The position numbers were made by a program, and so were the translations under genes. A stretch of DNA of 10,917 nucleotides from assembly GCA_031289875.1 (NCBI GenBank), contig JAITOO010000003.1, positions 1-10,917 on the forward strand. The letters run 5' to 3'. Source of the DNA: Flavobacteriaceae bacterium (GTDB lineage Bacteria; Bacteroidota; Bacteroidia; Flavobacteriales; Weeksellaceae). Positions 1-8,221 of this stretch are shown here, piece by piece. The stretch's first letter is position 1, and each line of letters begins with the position of its first letter. The notes under the pieces were generated by a model. That model had not been told where the DNA came from, searched no databases, and saw only the letters and a program-made list of their open reading frames with translations.

Positions 1-2
1 AT

Positions 3-221
3 GTTTATGTAGTTATAAAAATTGATGCACCTTTTCTAAATGATAGTTTACTGCCTCATGCATATACCAACTATAATCATAAAAAAGACTATGTCACAAA
101 AATTAATAACGGAATAGCGGTTTGTATACCTATTGACATTTACAGTAAAATAGATACTATAGAGATAAAATATCAGAATCCGAAAGAAAAATTACGTTTT
201 GTAAAGTTAAAAGAAAAATAA
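3..221 (+). CDS. 3' end of an unknown gene (5' end outside window)
   Basis: An open frame runs from the window edge to a TAA at 219-221 and gives about 72 residues, beginning VYVVIKIDAPFLND and ending LRFVKLKEK. The start lies upstream of the window. The visible part is hydrophilic, rich in Lys, Ile, Tyr and Asn, with alternating hydrophobic residues that suggest beta strands. I see no membrane segment or catalytic motif and do not recognise a family. Base composition is as AT-rich as that of the lipoprotein-like gene that follows about 90 bases downstream on the same strand, so the two may belong to one small gene group. The coding call rests on frame length, plausible composition and a stop followed by a normal gap. 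Confidence 0.55.
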   Translation, partial: VYVVIKIDAPFLNDSLLPHAYTNYNHKKDYVTKINNGIAVCIPIDIYSKIDTIEIKYQNPKEKLRFVKLKEK

Positions 222-308
222 TAAATTCAGATAATGAGTGGTTATAAACGGTAATGATTCAGATTCAGAGATGAGATAAAACAACGAAAAATTATAACTT
301 ATATAAAT

Positions 309-929
309 ATGAAAAGATACCAAATTTCCAATTCATTGGTAGCAGTATTATTATTCTACTACTTTTATTATTGTCATGCAGCTATGGTACTTTACCCATA
401 AAAGATAAAATTAAAATAGAATATGTTGGATTTAAGAAAGCAGGGCTAACTAATAAATACCATTTTGGATTATATTTTAGCATTATAAATATAAGCAAAG
501 ACACCTTGTACCTGTCTAAAAAGCATTTATCAGTTATTTGTAAAAACGGAAAAAGCATATTAAATGACAATCCATTAGTATATGAGCCACAGCCTTTTGT
601 AATGCCTCAAAAAGTGCCTACAAAAGAAATTGAAAAAAAAGACCAACAAGATGCTAAAAAGAAATTTTGCATTAAAAATTTTGCGTTATAACAAACAAAT
701 CAAGAATATAAAAAATGCCAGCAATGATAAAAATATGACAGACTTAATAATAGATGAAACTATTGTTATCTGTCCAAATGAAAAATATATTTATGTTACA
801 AGTGTCAATAATAAACTATTCAATAACAGAACAAAAGTTGAACTAATTTATGTGCCAACAAAAATATTTACTTCTTTTGAAACATATGAGAATAAAGAGA
901 TTTTTTTATATTACGAATTTGAAAATTAA
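309..929 (+). pseudogene. Small lipoprotein-like gene, broken by two frameshifts (or phase-variable)
   Basis: An ATG at 309 opens a signal-peptide-like frame (MKRYQISNSLVAVLL) that reaches a stop before 405. The frame one base back continues it from about position 350 as IILLLLLLSCSYG, a good lipoprotein signal with an LLSC lipobox; this second frame has no ATG of its own, only a TTG at 371. It stays open to 691. A third frame, the same as the first, is open from about 630 to the TAA at 927-929. The switch falls at a run of eight A (633-640); seven A would give a continuous reading through KEIEKKTNKMLKRN. Joined, the three pieces make a lipoprotein of roughly 205 residues, probably anchored in an envelope membrane through the lipobox Cys. 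I do not recognise the mature part. Alternatives are a real decayed gene, slippage-based on/off switching, or sequence error. Large genes nearby keep equally long homopolymers in frame, which weakens the error explanation. Confidence 0.6.
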
Positions 930-932
930 TTA

Positions 933-954
933 ATGGACTATTATTTTAGTCCGT
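933..954 (-). terminator. Stem-loop at the end of the RND gene
   Basis: GGACTA at 935-940 pairs with TAGTCC at 947-952 around a six-base loop. The stem extends by a U-G and an A-U pair to 933/954. It covers the TAA stop of the pump gene (946-948) and sits in the 16-base gap between two convergent genes. On the minus strand it is followed by an AT-rich ATTAATTAATTTTC tract, so it may end pump transcription. The stem is short and the T-tract is interrupted, so this is a modest candidate. Confidence 0.35.
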
Positions 955-3900
955 GCGGTTAAAAATTTCCGAACGTGTGATTTTCTCCTGCAAACTTTGG
1001 AAAACGATATACAGCGTAGGGATTATCACCAAGCCTAACAGTGTGCCAATCAGCATTCCGCCGATGGCGCTGATGCCTATGGAACGGTTTCCGACTGCGC
1101 CTGCGCCTGATGCCAATGCCAAAGGCAGCAGCCCGAAAATAAATGCAAACGAGGTCATCAATATCGGGCGCAGACGCGCTACTGCACCGTTTATTGCCGC
1201 ATCGACAATGCTCATTCCCTGCCTGCGCCGCTGCACGGCGTATTCTACAATCAAAATTGCATTTTTTGCCAGCAGTCCGATGAGCATAATCAGCGTTACC
1301 TGCACGTAAATATTATTGGTAATTCCCTGAAAAACGCCGAACAGCTTGATGAAAATGTAAATTCCCGACAAGCCGACAGGCAGGGAAAAGATGATGATGA
1401 ACGGCAGAATATAGCTTTCGTACAACGCAACTAAAAGTAAATAAATGAAAACCAGACATAACATAAAGATAATCGGAAGTTGATTGCCACTGTTCACCTC
1501 CTCGCGCGTCAGTCCTGAAAAATCGTAGGAATAGCCCTGTGGGAGGGTTTCTTTCGCCACTTCCTCCACCGCGTTGATGACTTCTCCGCTGCTGTATCCG
1601 CCCGTGAAATTTGGATTAATATTCACGCTCATGGACGAATACATGTTGAAACGGCTCAGCCTCTGTGCTCCTGTAACGTCTTTCACGGTGATAAATCTCG
1701 TAATCGGAGCCATTTCGCCGCCGGCAGTTTTGATGTACATTCCGTTCAGTTCGTTGAGCGAAGCCCTTTGGTCGGGCGAAGCCTGAGCCATAACGCGGTA
1801 TTGTTTTCCAAAAAGGTTGAAATCGGAAATATACATGCTTCCAATGTAAGCCTGTAAAGTAGTCATCACCTGCGAAAGGGTCAATCCTGCGTCTTTGATT
1901 TTGGCAATGTCCGCTTCGATGAGTTTTTGAGGAAAGTTGGGGTCAAAAATGGTCATCGCCGAGGAGACTTCGTTCCGTTCTTTCATCTTGTCGATGAAAT
2001 TATTGGTAACTTCGTAAAATTTCAAAATGTCTCCGCCTGTTCTGTCCTGCAATTGGAGTTCCACGCCGTTGCTCACGCCGAAGCCCTGCAAAGTCGGATT
2101 GCCGAAAAACATAAATTTAGCGGCTTTAATCGTGTCTGTGCTTTTTTTTAAGTAATCGACTACGTCGTTAATCGTGATGCTGCGCTGTTCCCATGGCTGG
2201 AGTTTAATCATAAGGCTTCCGTAGGAACTGCTTTCTCCGCTCAGGCGGCTGGTTCCTGTCGTTTTGGAAATTCCTTTCAGCGATGGCAGTTTGCTTGCAA
2301 TTTCAACCGTCATGTCTGTGATGGAATCAGAACGCTCCAGCGATGAGCCGGGCGGAAGCGTGATATTCCCCATAACGCCGCCGCTGTCTTCCTGCGGAAC
2401 AAATCCGCTTGGAATGGTCTTCATCAAGAAAGCTAAGGTACAGATGCTGAGAATGATGATAACGAGTATAATCCATCGGTGGTTTTTCTTTCCCAAGAAT
2501 ATCAAAGAATTTTTGTATTTCTCTGTGGAAGAATTGAATATTCGGTTAAATCCGTCATAAAAATGTTCCGGCAAATTTTTCTTTTTGTTTAATTTTTCTT
2601 CGTGAGGTCTCAGAAACAAGGCGCAAAGCGCAGGGCTGAGTGTCAGCGCATTAACGGCGGAAATGATAATCGCCGTCGCTAATGTTAGCCCGAACTGTTT
2701 GTAGAAAATACCGCTCGTCCCGCCGATAAAACTGACGGGAATGAACACAGCAGACATCACCAGCGTAATGGAAATTATCGCCGGCGTGATTTCTTTCATG
2801 GCAGCCAATGTGGCAATTTTCGGGTTTTTCTCGCCCTTGTCCAGACGCGCATGAACGGCTTCGACGACGACAATGGCATCGTCCACCACAATTCCGATGG
2901 CTAAAATCAGGGCAAACAGGGTCAATAAGTTAATGGAAAATCCGAATAATTTGAGGAAAAAGAAAGTCCCGACAATGGCGACAGGCACAGCAACAGCAGG
3001 AATAATCGTTGAGCGGAAATCCTGCAAGAAAACGAAAACTACAAGAAATACCAGAATGAAAGCTTCTATCAGCGTGTGGATAACTTTGGTAATCGACGCA
3101 CTCAGGAACTCGTTGGCATCCATCATGTAGATGTAGTTCAATCCGGGCGGAAAATACTGCGAAGCTTGCTCCATTTCTTTTTTGACTTGATTGATGACCT
3201 CCTGTGCATTGGCATCGGAAGTTTGGCTCACAGAAATGGAAATAGCCTGCTTGCCATCAACCCTCGAAATCACGGTGTAGTTCAAAGCCCCGAGTTCCAC
3301 TTTGGCGATGTCTTTCACCCTCAAAATCGTTCCGTTTTCCGAACGGATGATGATGTTTTCAAATTCTTTTTCCGTACGGAGTTTTCCCGTGAAGCGCAGA
3401 ATGTACTGAAAAGTCTGTCTGCCGTTTTGCCCCAGTTCGCCGGGAGCGGCTTCGATGTTTTGGTCTTGCAGGGCTGAAATTACTTCTGTGGGCGTGATTT
3501 GATAGGCAGCCATTGCCTGTGGGTTGAACCAAATCCTCATGGAATAGTCCTGAGCGCCGCGCACGCCGGCATCGCCTACGCCTTTGATTCTCTGTATCTG
3601 AGGGAGAATATTGATGTTGGCATAATTTTGAAGGAATTTGCCGTCGTAATCGGGACGGTCGGTGTAGAGGGTAATCATCAAAATCGTTCCGCTCTGCTGT
3701 TTGCGAACGGTTATGCCGTTTTGCACCACTTCTTCGGGAAGCCGTGAGGTGGCTCTTGCTACGAGGTTTTGCACGTTCACGGCAGCAATATCGGGATTGA
3801 TTTCCTGTTCAAAATATATGCTTATGTTAGCATCGCCGTCGTTGGTGGCGGAAGAGGTCATGTAGGTCATGCCTTCCACGCCGTTGATTCTTTCTTCCAA

Positions 3901-4092
3901 AGGAACGACTACGCTGCTCATCACAACATCGGCGTTTGCCCCGCGATAGTTGGCGGAAACTTGAACGGTCGGCGGGGCTATTCTCGGGTACTGTTCCACA
4001 GGCAGGGTGGTAATGCCTATAATGCCCAAAACCACTATGAAGATGGAAATAACGGTGGACAACGCGGGTCTTTCTATGAAAGTCTTTATCAT
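946..4092 (-). CDS. RND multidrug efflux pump, inner-membrane subunit (AcrB/HAE-1 family)
   Basis: The protein has 1048 residues, the normal full length for AcrB/MexB-type proton-driven exporters. These pump drugs, detergents or metabolites from the periplasm and outer leaflet through an adaptor and a TolC-like channel. The family layout is complete: TM1 at about 10-30, a large periplasmic loop to about 330, TM2-6 to about 490, a second loop at about 560-870, then TM8-12. The proton-relay residues are present: D404-D405 in TM4 (GIVVDDAIVVVEA) and K933 in TM10 (GLLAKNAILIVEYA). The N-terminus (MIKTFIERPALSTVISIFIVV) is typical and supports the ATG at 4092. The adaptor and outer-membrane channel genes that normally flank it are absent on both sides, so this is an orphan pump subunit within the window. 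It has its own promoter-like sequence upstream. Its DNA looks clearly richer in G and C than the peptide genes and the 5' lipoprotein region, suggesting a different history or stronger codon selection. Substrate cannot be told from sequence. Confidence 0.95.
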   Translation of the reverse strand: MIKTFIERPALSTVISIFIVVLGIIGITTLPVEQYPRIAPPTVQVSANYRGANADVVMSSVVVPLEERINGVEGMTYMTSSATNDGDANISIYFEQEINPDIAAVNVQNLVARATSRLPEEVVQNGITVRKQQSGTILMITLYTDRPDYDGKFLQNYANINILPQIQRIKGVGDAGVRGAQDYSMRIWFNPQAMAAYQITPTEVISALQDQNIEAAPGELGQNGRQTFQYILRFTGKLRTEKEFENIIIRSENGTILRVKDIAKVELGALNYTVISRVDGKQAISISVSQTSDANAQEVINQVKKEMEQASQYFPPGLNYIYMMDANEFLSASITKVIHTLIEAFILVFLVVFVFLQDFRSTIIPAVAVPVAIVGTFFFLKLFGFSINLLTLFALILAIGIVVDDAIVVVEAVHARLDKGEKNPKIATLAAMKEITPAIISITLVMSAVFIPVSFIGGTSGIFYKQFGLTLATAIIISAVNALTLSPALCALFLRPHEEKLNKKKNLPEHFYDGFNRIFNSSTEKYKNSLIFLGKKNHRWIILVIIILSICTLAFLMKTIPSGFVPQEDSGGVMGNITLPPGSSLERSDSITDMTVEIASKLPSLKGISKTTGTSRLSGESSSYGSLMIKLQPWEQRSITINDVVDYLKKSTDTIKAAKFMFFGNPTLQGFGVSNGVELQLQDRTGGDILKFYEVTNNFIDKMKERNEVSSAMTIFDPNFPQKLIEADIAKIKDAGLTLSQVMTTLQAYIGSMYISDFNLFGKQYRVMAQASPDQRASLNELNGMYIKTAGGEMAPITRFITVKDVTGAQRLSRFNMYSSMSVNINPNFTGGYSSGEVINAVEEVAKETLPQGYSYDFSGLTREEVNSGNQLPIIFMLCLVFIYLLLVALYESYILPFIIIFSLPVGLSGIYIFIKLFGVFQGITNNIYVQVTLIMLIGLLAKNAILIVEYAVQRRRQGMSIVDAAINGAVARLRPILMTSFAFIFGLLPLALASGAGAVGNRSIGISAIGGMLIGTLLGLVIIPTLYIVFQSLQEKITRSEIFNRTD

Positions 4093-4152
4093 GGCTTTAA
4101 TTAATTGAGGCAGTTTTTTTTACAGCCGTCTTGATTTTTCAATCAAAATTCT

Positions 4153-4383
4153 CTACAAAGATAGTTTTTTTTGAGATGGCATCAACAAACTTAAAATATT
4201 AGAGGATAATTTTAATAAATGCCCGCAAGGCAACCTAAAAAAACCAAAAGGGCGTAAATAACGCAAAGTCTCATTAAAGTTTTGACTGTATGTTTTTAAT
4301 TTCCTCATTTTCAGCGGTTTGAAATTTTCTACCTTTGAGAAATATGCCTGCACCCTGATTTTTACAGTCTTGCATTCCTCCAT
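4153..4383 (-). CDS. Doubtful 76-residue ORF after the ABC exporter
   Basis: This frame starts at an ATG that shares one base with the exporter's stop (TAATG), just after a GGGAGGG purine run, which could support translational coupling. Against it, the product has no recognisable domain, signal or membrane segment, and its composition looks incidental (for example LRYLRPFGFFRLPCGHLLK). Its last codons also overlap the -7 and -33 boxes of the pump promoter. The rest of the 4093-4382 gap shows only weak short inverted repeats (for example TGCC/GGCA around 4219-4231) and no clear terminator. I would treat the stretch as mainly intergenic unless homologs show conserved coding. Confidence 0.2.
   Translation of the reverse strand: MEECKTVKIRVQAYFSKVENFKPLKMRKLKTYSQNFNETLRYLRPFGFFRLPCGHLLKLSSNILSLLMPSQKKLSL
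4156..4189 (-). promoter_or_regulatory. Bacteroidota-type promoter for the RND pump
   Basis: Read on the minus strand, TATCTTTG (4156-4163) matches the Bacteroidota -7 box TAnnTTTG exactly. A TTG (4183-4185), directly preceded by TTTG (4186-4189), lies 19 bases upstream, which is the expected -33 element and spacing. The implied leader to the ATG at 4092 is about 55-60 bases and contains a small hairpin (TTGATT, 4131-4136, with AATCAA, 4141-4146). The promoter indicates that the pump is transcribed independently of the peptide operon upstream. Confidence 0.65.
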
Positions 4384-6599
4384 TACCCTCCCAATTCCAG
4401 CTGATTTTTTACTAAATTGAAATACTCGCCTTTTGCAGCAACTAATTGAGAGTGCGAACCTTTTTCAACCACTTTGCCGTTTTTCAACACAATTATCTGG
4501 TCGGCATTTTTGACGGTACTGAGACGGTGCGCAATGATTAAAACGGTTTTTCCTTTGAAAAATTCTTGCAGGTTATCGTGGATAATCTTCTCATTTTCAG
4601 CGTCTAATGCGCTGGTAGCCTCGTCGAAAAAGATGTATTGCGGATTTTTATAAACGGCGCGGGCAATTAAAATCCGTTGGGTTTGTCCGCCGCTCAATTG
4701 AATTCCCACGTTCCCGATTTTGGTGTTATAACCCATTGGGAGAGAATTTATAAATTCGTCAATACACGCAATTTTTGAGGCAAACAGCAATCTTTTTTCG
4801 TTGATTTTTTCTTCGGAAAACACGATATTTTCAGCAATAGTTCCACTGAAAATATGCCCGTCTTGCAAAACGATGCCGCATTTTTTTCGCCATTCGTTAG
4901 ATAAAACATTGTTTAAATTGAAATCATCAAGTAAAATATTCCCTGACGTGGTAGTATAATAGGACAAAAGCAGTTTTAGCAAAGTGGTTTTTCCGCTGCC
5001 GCTTGCGCCAACAATCGCCGTTATGGAATTTTTCGGAATTTCAAATGAAATATTGTTCAGCACAAAAGGATTAAAATTTCCGGGATATTTGAATGAAATA
5101 TTTTCTATATTTATTTTCTTAAAAGTTTCATTTTCAATGTGTTGTTTCTTTTCATTATCTTCATCTTTGTTGTTGTAAATTTCGCCGATTCGTTTGTTGG
5201 CAATGTCGGCATCTTGCGTTTCACGAATGAAGCCAACCAAATTTTGCAAAGGTCCGATTAATTGCCCGATAACGTAGGAAATACTGAGCAAAGTCCCCAG
5301 CGTCATGTTTCCATGAATGATGAAAATAGCGCAAACGGCAATAGCAATGATTTCTTTCAGTTTTGAAAGAAAATTCACGCCAACCACTTGATACATATTC
5401 AGAAACAAAGAACGAAGTTCTAATTTGTTGAGTTTTTCTATCGTGTTCAATATTTTTCCGATTATATGATTTTGTGCGTCATTTATCTTTATTTCAGGCA
5501 TGTTCATGATAAATTCATAAATATTGTTGTTATTTTCCGACTGGCGCAAAAACATTGCATATTCAAGAATGGCTCTTTTTTTTAGAAAAAAAAGCACCCA
5601 AACGATAGACATAATCGATAAAAAAGCATAAATACAGAAAATCATCCAATTGAAATAAAACAAGATAGAGCCGAAAACTAAAATATTCAGAATGTTTAAA
5701 ACAAAATCAATTCCTTTCCATGTAATGAAACTTTGTATGGTGTTTTGGTCGCCGAGGCGTTGCAAAGTTTCCGTATTTAGCCGTGTATCAAAGTAATTGA
5801 CGGGCAGGCGCATAAGTTTTTTTAGCAAATTCTTCTTCAAATCAATGCTCAATTTGAAATTAATTTTCGTTAAAATTAAATTGCTGAAAAAATCGGAAAT
5901 AAAATTAGAAATAAAAAGCACAAGTTGCGCCAACAGGAGAAAATAAACGATTTTCAGGGCTTTGGGCGTAATGCCGAAGTCAATAATCCGCTGAAAAGTA
6001 AAAGGAATCAGCCAATTTGCCGATAATGCAATGATAATCAAGGAAAAAGAAAACGAATATTTAAGTTTATTTTCTTTAATGAAGACCATCGCTTCCTTGA
6101 AGAATAAAGAATTGAACAAAGAATTTTTTGCTGTTTCGGGTAAAGAAATTTCATTGAAATTATCAGCCGCTTCCGAGACAATAGCAACGCCCTTTTCGTT
6201 TACGCCTTTCCATTCGTTGATAAAATTTTCTTCGTCCAAAACGATTTTTCCATATGCGGGGTCGGCTAAATGGTAAAAGGTCTCGCCTCTTTTTTGGTTT
6301 ACCTCTCTTAAAATGATGAAATGGTCTTGTTTCCAGTAAAGTATCGCAGGCAAAGGGATTTCCTGCAATTGCTTCGGGGTTAGTTTCAATGCGACCGATT
6401 GCAAGCCCGCTTTTGGCGAAACATCTAAAATATCTTGAATAGAAACGCCAATTCGCGTAAATTCAAACAAACTTTTTATTTGTGACAACTGATATTTTTT
6501 TCCGTGCAAACTTGCTATCATCGCCAAGCAAGCCGCCGCACAGTCAGTGCTTTCCAACTGGTGATAAAATGAAAATTTAGACTTCTTGAAATTGCACAT
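4383..6599 (-). CDS. C39-peptidase bacteriocin/RiPP exporter (peptidase-containing ABC transporter)
   Basis: This 738-residue protein fuses a leader peptidase, a membrane domain and an ATPase. Such proteins (PCAT, LagD/ComA-like) cut double-glycine leaders in the cytoplasm and export the core. The N-terminal C39 domain (about 10-135) shows Q14 (oxyanion), catalytic C20 in STDCAAAC, H93 in DHFIIL and D113 in LADPAYG. The membrane domain runs from about 180 to 460. The ATPase has Walker A GASGSGKTT (531-539), Q579, signature LSGGQ (635-639), Walker B YIFFDE (655-660), a D-loop at SALDAE and switch H691. All key residues are intact, so it should be active. The ATG at 6599 lies inside the maturase gene (23-base overlap) and is the only start that keeps Q14 and C20; the overlap implies coupled translation. 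It is the expected partner of the LLGG-type precursor upstream. No HlyD-like adaptor gene follows, which is notable for a Gram-negative exporter. Confidence 0.95.
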   Translation of the reverse strand: MCNFKKSKFSFYHQLESTDCAAACLAMIASLHGKKYQLSQIKSLFEFTRIGVSIQDILDVSPKAGLQSVALKLTPKQLQEIPLPAILYWKQDHFIILREVNQKRGETFYHLADPAYGKIVLDEENFINEWKGVNEKGVAIVSEAADNFNEISLPETAKNSLFNSLFFKEAMVFIKENKLKYSFSFSLIIIALSANWLIPFTFQRIIDFGITPKALKIVYFLLLAQLVLFISNFISDFFSNLILTKINFKLSIDLKKNLLKKLMRLPVNYFDTRLNTETLQRLGDQNTIQSFITWKGIDFVLNILNILVFGSILFYFNWMIFCIYAFLSIMSIVWVLFFLKKRAILEYAMFLRQSENNNNIYEFIMNMPEIKINDAQNHIIGKILNTIEKLNKLELRSLFLNMYQVVGVNFLSKLKEIIAIAVCAIFIIHGNMTLGTLLSISYVIGQLIGPLQNLVGFIRETQDADIANKRIGEIYNNKDEDNEKKQHIENETFKKINIENISFKYPGNFNPFVLNNISFEIPKNSITAIVGASGSGKTTLLKLLLSYYTTTSGNILLDDFNLNNVLSNEWRKKCGIVLQDGHIFSGTIAENIVFSEEKINEKRLLFASKIACIDEFINSLPMGYNTKIGNVGIQLSGGQTQRILIARAVYKNPQYIFFDEATSALDAENEKIIHDNLQEFFKGKTVLIIAHRLSTVKNADQIIVLKNGKVVEKGSHSQLVAAKGEYFNLVKNQLELGG

Positions 6600-7899
6600 T
6601 GATAATTTCTTCTATTTTTGTTTGCACTACTTTGTTGATTTCTCTTTCATCGCTGAAATACACGCAATATTCATCTCCTTTTTCCAAATGCTCTATGGCG
6701 TGTTGGCTGCATCCGCCGTTACACAAGGGCAAAATTCGGCAGGAAAGGCAAGGCTTGTTGTGAAATTTAGCGTTCATCCGCTTTTCCAAATGGTCGTTTT
6801 CCCAAATTAAATCGCCGTCTTTTGATAAGTAACCCGCACAGTTTTTCGGCAGAAAGTCGCGGGCGGTGCATTTGTAAATATCGCCGTTGTAGTTGATTAC
6901 TGCGCTGTTTTGCTTGTCGGCATAGCAGGAATCGAGGACATTATTGGGCGAATATTGGACATTGGTTTTAAAGCCTTTTGCCTGCATTTTCTTTGCATTT
7001 TCTTTTAAGGCAATACTTATATCGTCCAACGAATCATTTTGCCAAACGCGATGAAAATCAAACATTAGCAACTTGTCTTTTGTTTCCTGCGAAACATCTG
7101 CAAAATCGTCTGCAATTCTTGCGCATTCGTTGATGTTTTTATCGGTAAAATTAATTCGAACTCGTATGCCAAAGCGGTTTTCAAGCAATTTTTTTATGTT
7201 TTTTACAATTTCATCATAACTTCCTTTTGTAGAATTCACAAAACGAACTTTGTCGTGTTCGTCCTTATAACCGTCAAAAGTGATTTGAAAATGTGGATTT
7301 ATATTTTTGGATTTAAAATAATTTATCAATTCATCATTGATTAAATAGCCGTTAGTAGTGAAACTCACACCAAATTCCGTATTGTTTTCTCTGCATTCAT
7401 CAACTAAATGGGTGATAACCGGAATTACGGTTTTCTTAAAATAAAGCAGAGGTTCGCCACCGAAAAACGAAACATTAAAGTATGTTATTTCAGTATTTTG
7501 CACTGTTTTTGTGATGAATTTTTTCACCGAGTCCAAAACGGAATTTTCCATCTGTGAGTTTTTAATCTGCGTTTCGTAGCAATACCAGCATTTGAAGTTG
7601 CAGTTCATTGTTGGGTTTACCGTCAATAAAAATGTGCTGAAATTATTATCAACATTTTTGCTGATTTCTTTTACTTTTTCTACTTCGTCTATATCATTTT
7701 CTACAATAAACTTATTTTCTGCAAGATAATTATAAAAATCAGGATGAATTTTTTGTAATTTATCAATATTTTTTATTTTGTTTTCTACCAATTCCTTTAA
7801 ATGTTTTTCCAAAAAGATGACTTTATTTTCAAAAGAATTGTACAAAGCAAATCTCCCTTCTTCAAAAGGAAGAAGAGAATTAAATTGACTGTATTTCAT
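6577..7899 (-). CDS. Radical SAM/SPASM peptide maturase
   Basis: The protein has 440 residues. Residues 1-85 form a small N-terminal region ending in a YLAENKFIV-like helix, as seen in Bacteroidota radical SAM RiPP maturases and possibly involved in leader binding. The radical SAM core carries the C100-x3-C104-x2-C107 cluster motif (CNFKCWYC) and a GGEP SAM-binding motif at 147-150. The C-terminus is a full SPASM domain: C325-x13-G-x4-C344, then C384-x2-C387-x5-C393-x3-C397, then C412, enough for two auxiliary iron-sulfur clusters. Such enzymes install thioether, carbon-carbon or epimerised residues on ribosomal peptides; which one here cannot be read from the sequence. The gene begins six bases after precursor 1 and overlaps the exporter, so the substrate is very probably the Cys-rich peptide next to it. 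It resembles the maturases associated with double-glycine leader precursors in Bacteroidota. The ATG at 7899 is preceded by an A-rich stretch typical of the phylum. Confidence 0.92.
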   Translation of the reverse strand: MKYSQFNSLLPFEEGRFALYNSFENKVIFLEKHLKELVENKIKNIDKLQKIHPDFYNYLAENKFIVENDIDEVEKVKEISKNVDNNFSTFLLTVNPTMNCNFKCWYCYETQIKNSQMENSVLDSVKKFITKTVQNTEITYFNVSFFGGEPLLYFKKTVIPVITHLVDECRENNTEFGVSFTTNGYLINDELINYFKSKNINPHFQITFDGYKDEHDKVRFVNSTKGSYDEIVKNIKKLLENRFGIRVRINFTDKNINECARIADDFADVSQETKDKLLMFDFHRVWQNDSLDDISIALKENAKKMQAKGFKTNVQYSPNNVLDSCYADKQNSAVINYNGDIYKCTARDFLPKNCAGYLSKDGDLIWENDHLEKRMNAKFHNKPCLSCRILPLCNGGCSQHAIEHLEKGDEYCVYFSDEREINKVVQTKIEEIINVQFQEV

Positions 7900-7905
7900 T
7901 TTTAA

Positions 7906-8151
7906 TTAATTTTTACCACAACCTTCTACGCAGTTTACTCCTGCGCCGCAGTTAGCGTTGGGTATAGGATGTTTGGGTTCTCTTTTTTTCTTTTTACCAT
8001 TATTGCAACCTTCTTTGCAGTTGCCGCCTTTGCAGTTGTTTGCGCCCTCATCGCCTGCATCAATACCTGCGCTAAACACGGACGAAAAACCGCCTAACAG
8101 TTTTCCTGATTCTTCTTTTGTGAGTTTTTCAAAATCTAAATAACTTTTCAT
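7906..8151 (-). CDS. RiPP precursor 1, double-glycine leader, Cys-rich core
   Basis: This is an 81-residue peptide. The leader (1-21) is charged, without a membrane segment, and ends SGKLLGG, the classic C39 protease cleavage context; cleavage would release a 60-residue core starting FSSVFSAG. The core has six Cys in two similar modules: C40-x4-C45-x3-C49 (NCKGGNCKEGC) and C68-x5-C74-x3-C78 (NCGAGVNCVEGC). A basic linker GKKKKREPKHPIP lies between them. Radical SAM and C39-exporter genes follow directly, which makes a modified, exported peptide the best reading. I chose the ATG at 8151; an in-frame ATG at 8190 would add 13 hydrophobic residues unlike the paralog leader, and it lies upstream of the likely -7 box. 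Bioactivity (bacteriocin, signal or other) is unknown. Confidence 0.85.
   Translation of the reverse strand: MKSYLDFEKLTKEESGKLLGGFSSVFSAGIDAGDEGANNCKGGNCKEGCNNGKKKKREPKHPIPNANCGAGVNCVEGCGKN
7918..8034 (-). repeat. Two divergent copies of a Cys module inside precursor 1
   Basis: The protein-level modules are encoded at 8005-8034 (C40 to C49) and 7918-7950 (C68 to C78). They share the plan N-C-x(4,5)-C-x2-G-C with N before the first and second Cys. A third copy is found in the neighbouring peptide at 8292-8321 (NCNGGNCVAGC). The DNA is not identical between copies, so this is an old or selected duplication. Confidence 0.6.
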
Positions 8152-8171
8152 GATATTCTTATATTTTATGA

Positions 8172-8179
8172 CAAAAATA
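8172..8179 (-). promoter_or_regulatory. Possible -7 box for the precursor 1 operon
   Basis: TATTTTTG on the minus strand matches TAnnTTTG and would give a short leader before the ATG at 8151. No TTG lies 17-23 bases upstream, so only half of the promoter is seen. It sits after the palindromic terminator, where a promoter for precursor 1, maturase and exporter would be expected. Read-through from the peptide 2 transcript is the alternative. Confidence 0.35.
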
Positions 8180-8221
8180 ATTAATTTCAATAAATAAAGC
8201 GCTCATTTTTAAAAATTAAAA

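Noticed and set aside
382..570. Minus-strand 62-codon ORF over the lipoprotein-like gene
   Set aside because: It lies opposite a better-supported coding region with a lipobox and shows no domain or context of its own.
953..4104. Many plus-strand ORFs of 70-133 codons opposite the RND gene
   Set aside because: They are antisense shadows of a complete, well-conserved 1048-residue pump and have no recognisable features of their own.
4330..4337. TACCTTTG on the plus strand, an exact -7 box match
   Set aside because: There is no TTG at the right distance upstream and no plus-strand gene downstream; the next ATG stops after four codons.
7958..8143. Plus-strand 61-codon ORF opposite precursor 1
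   Set aside because: Its Leu/Pro/Ser-rich product is the antisense of a Cys/Gly/Lys-rich peptide; the minus-strand reading has leader, GG site and operon context.
8152..8190. Upstream ATG at 8190 as the start of precursor 1
   Set aside because: It would add 13 hydrophobic residues unlike the paralog leader and lies upstream of the TATTTTTG box at 8172-8179.
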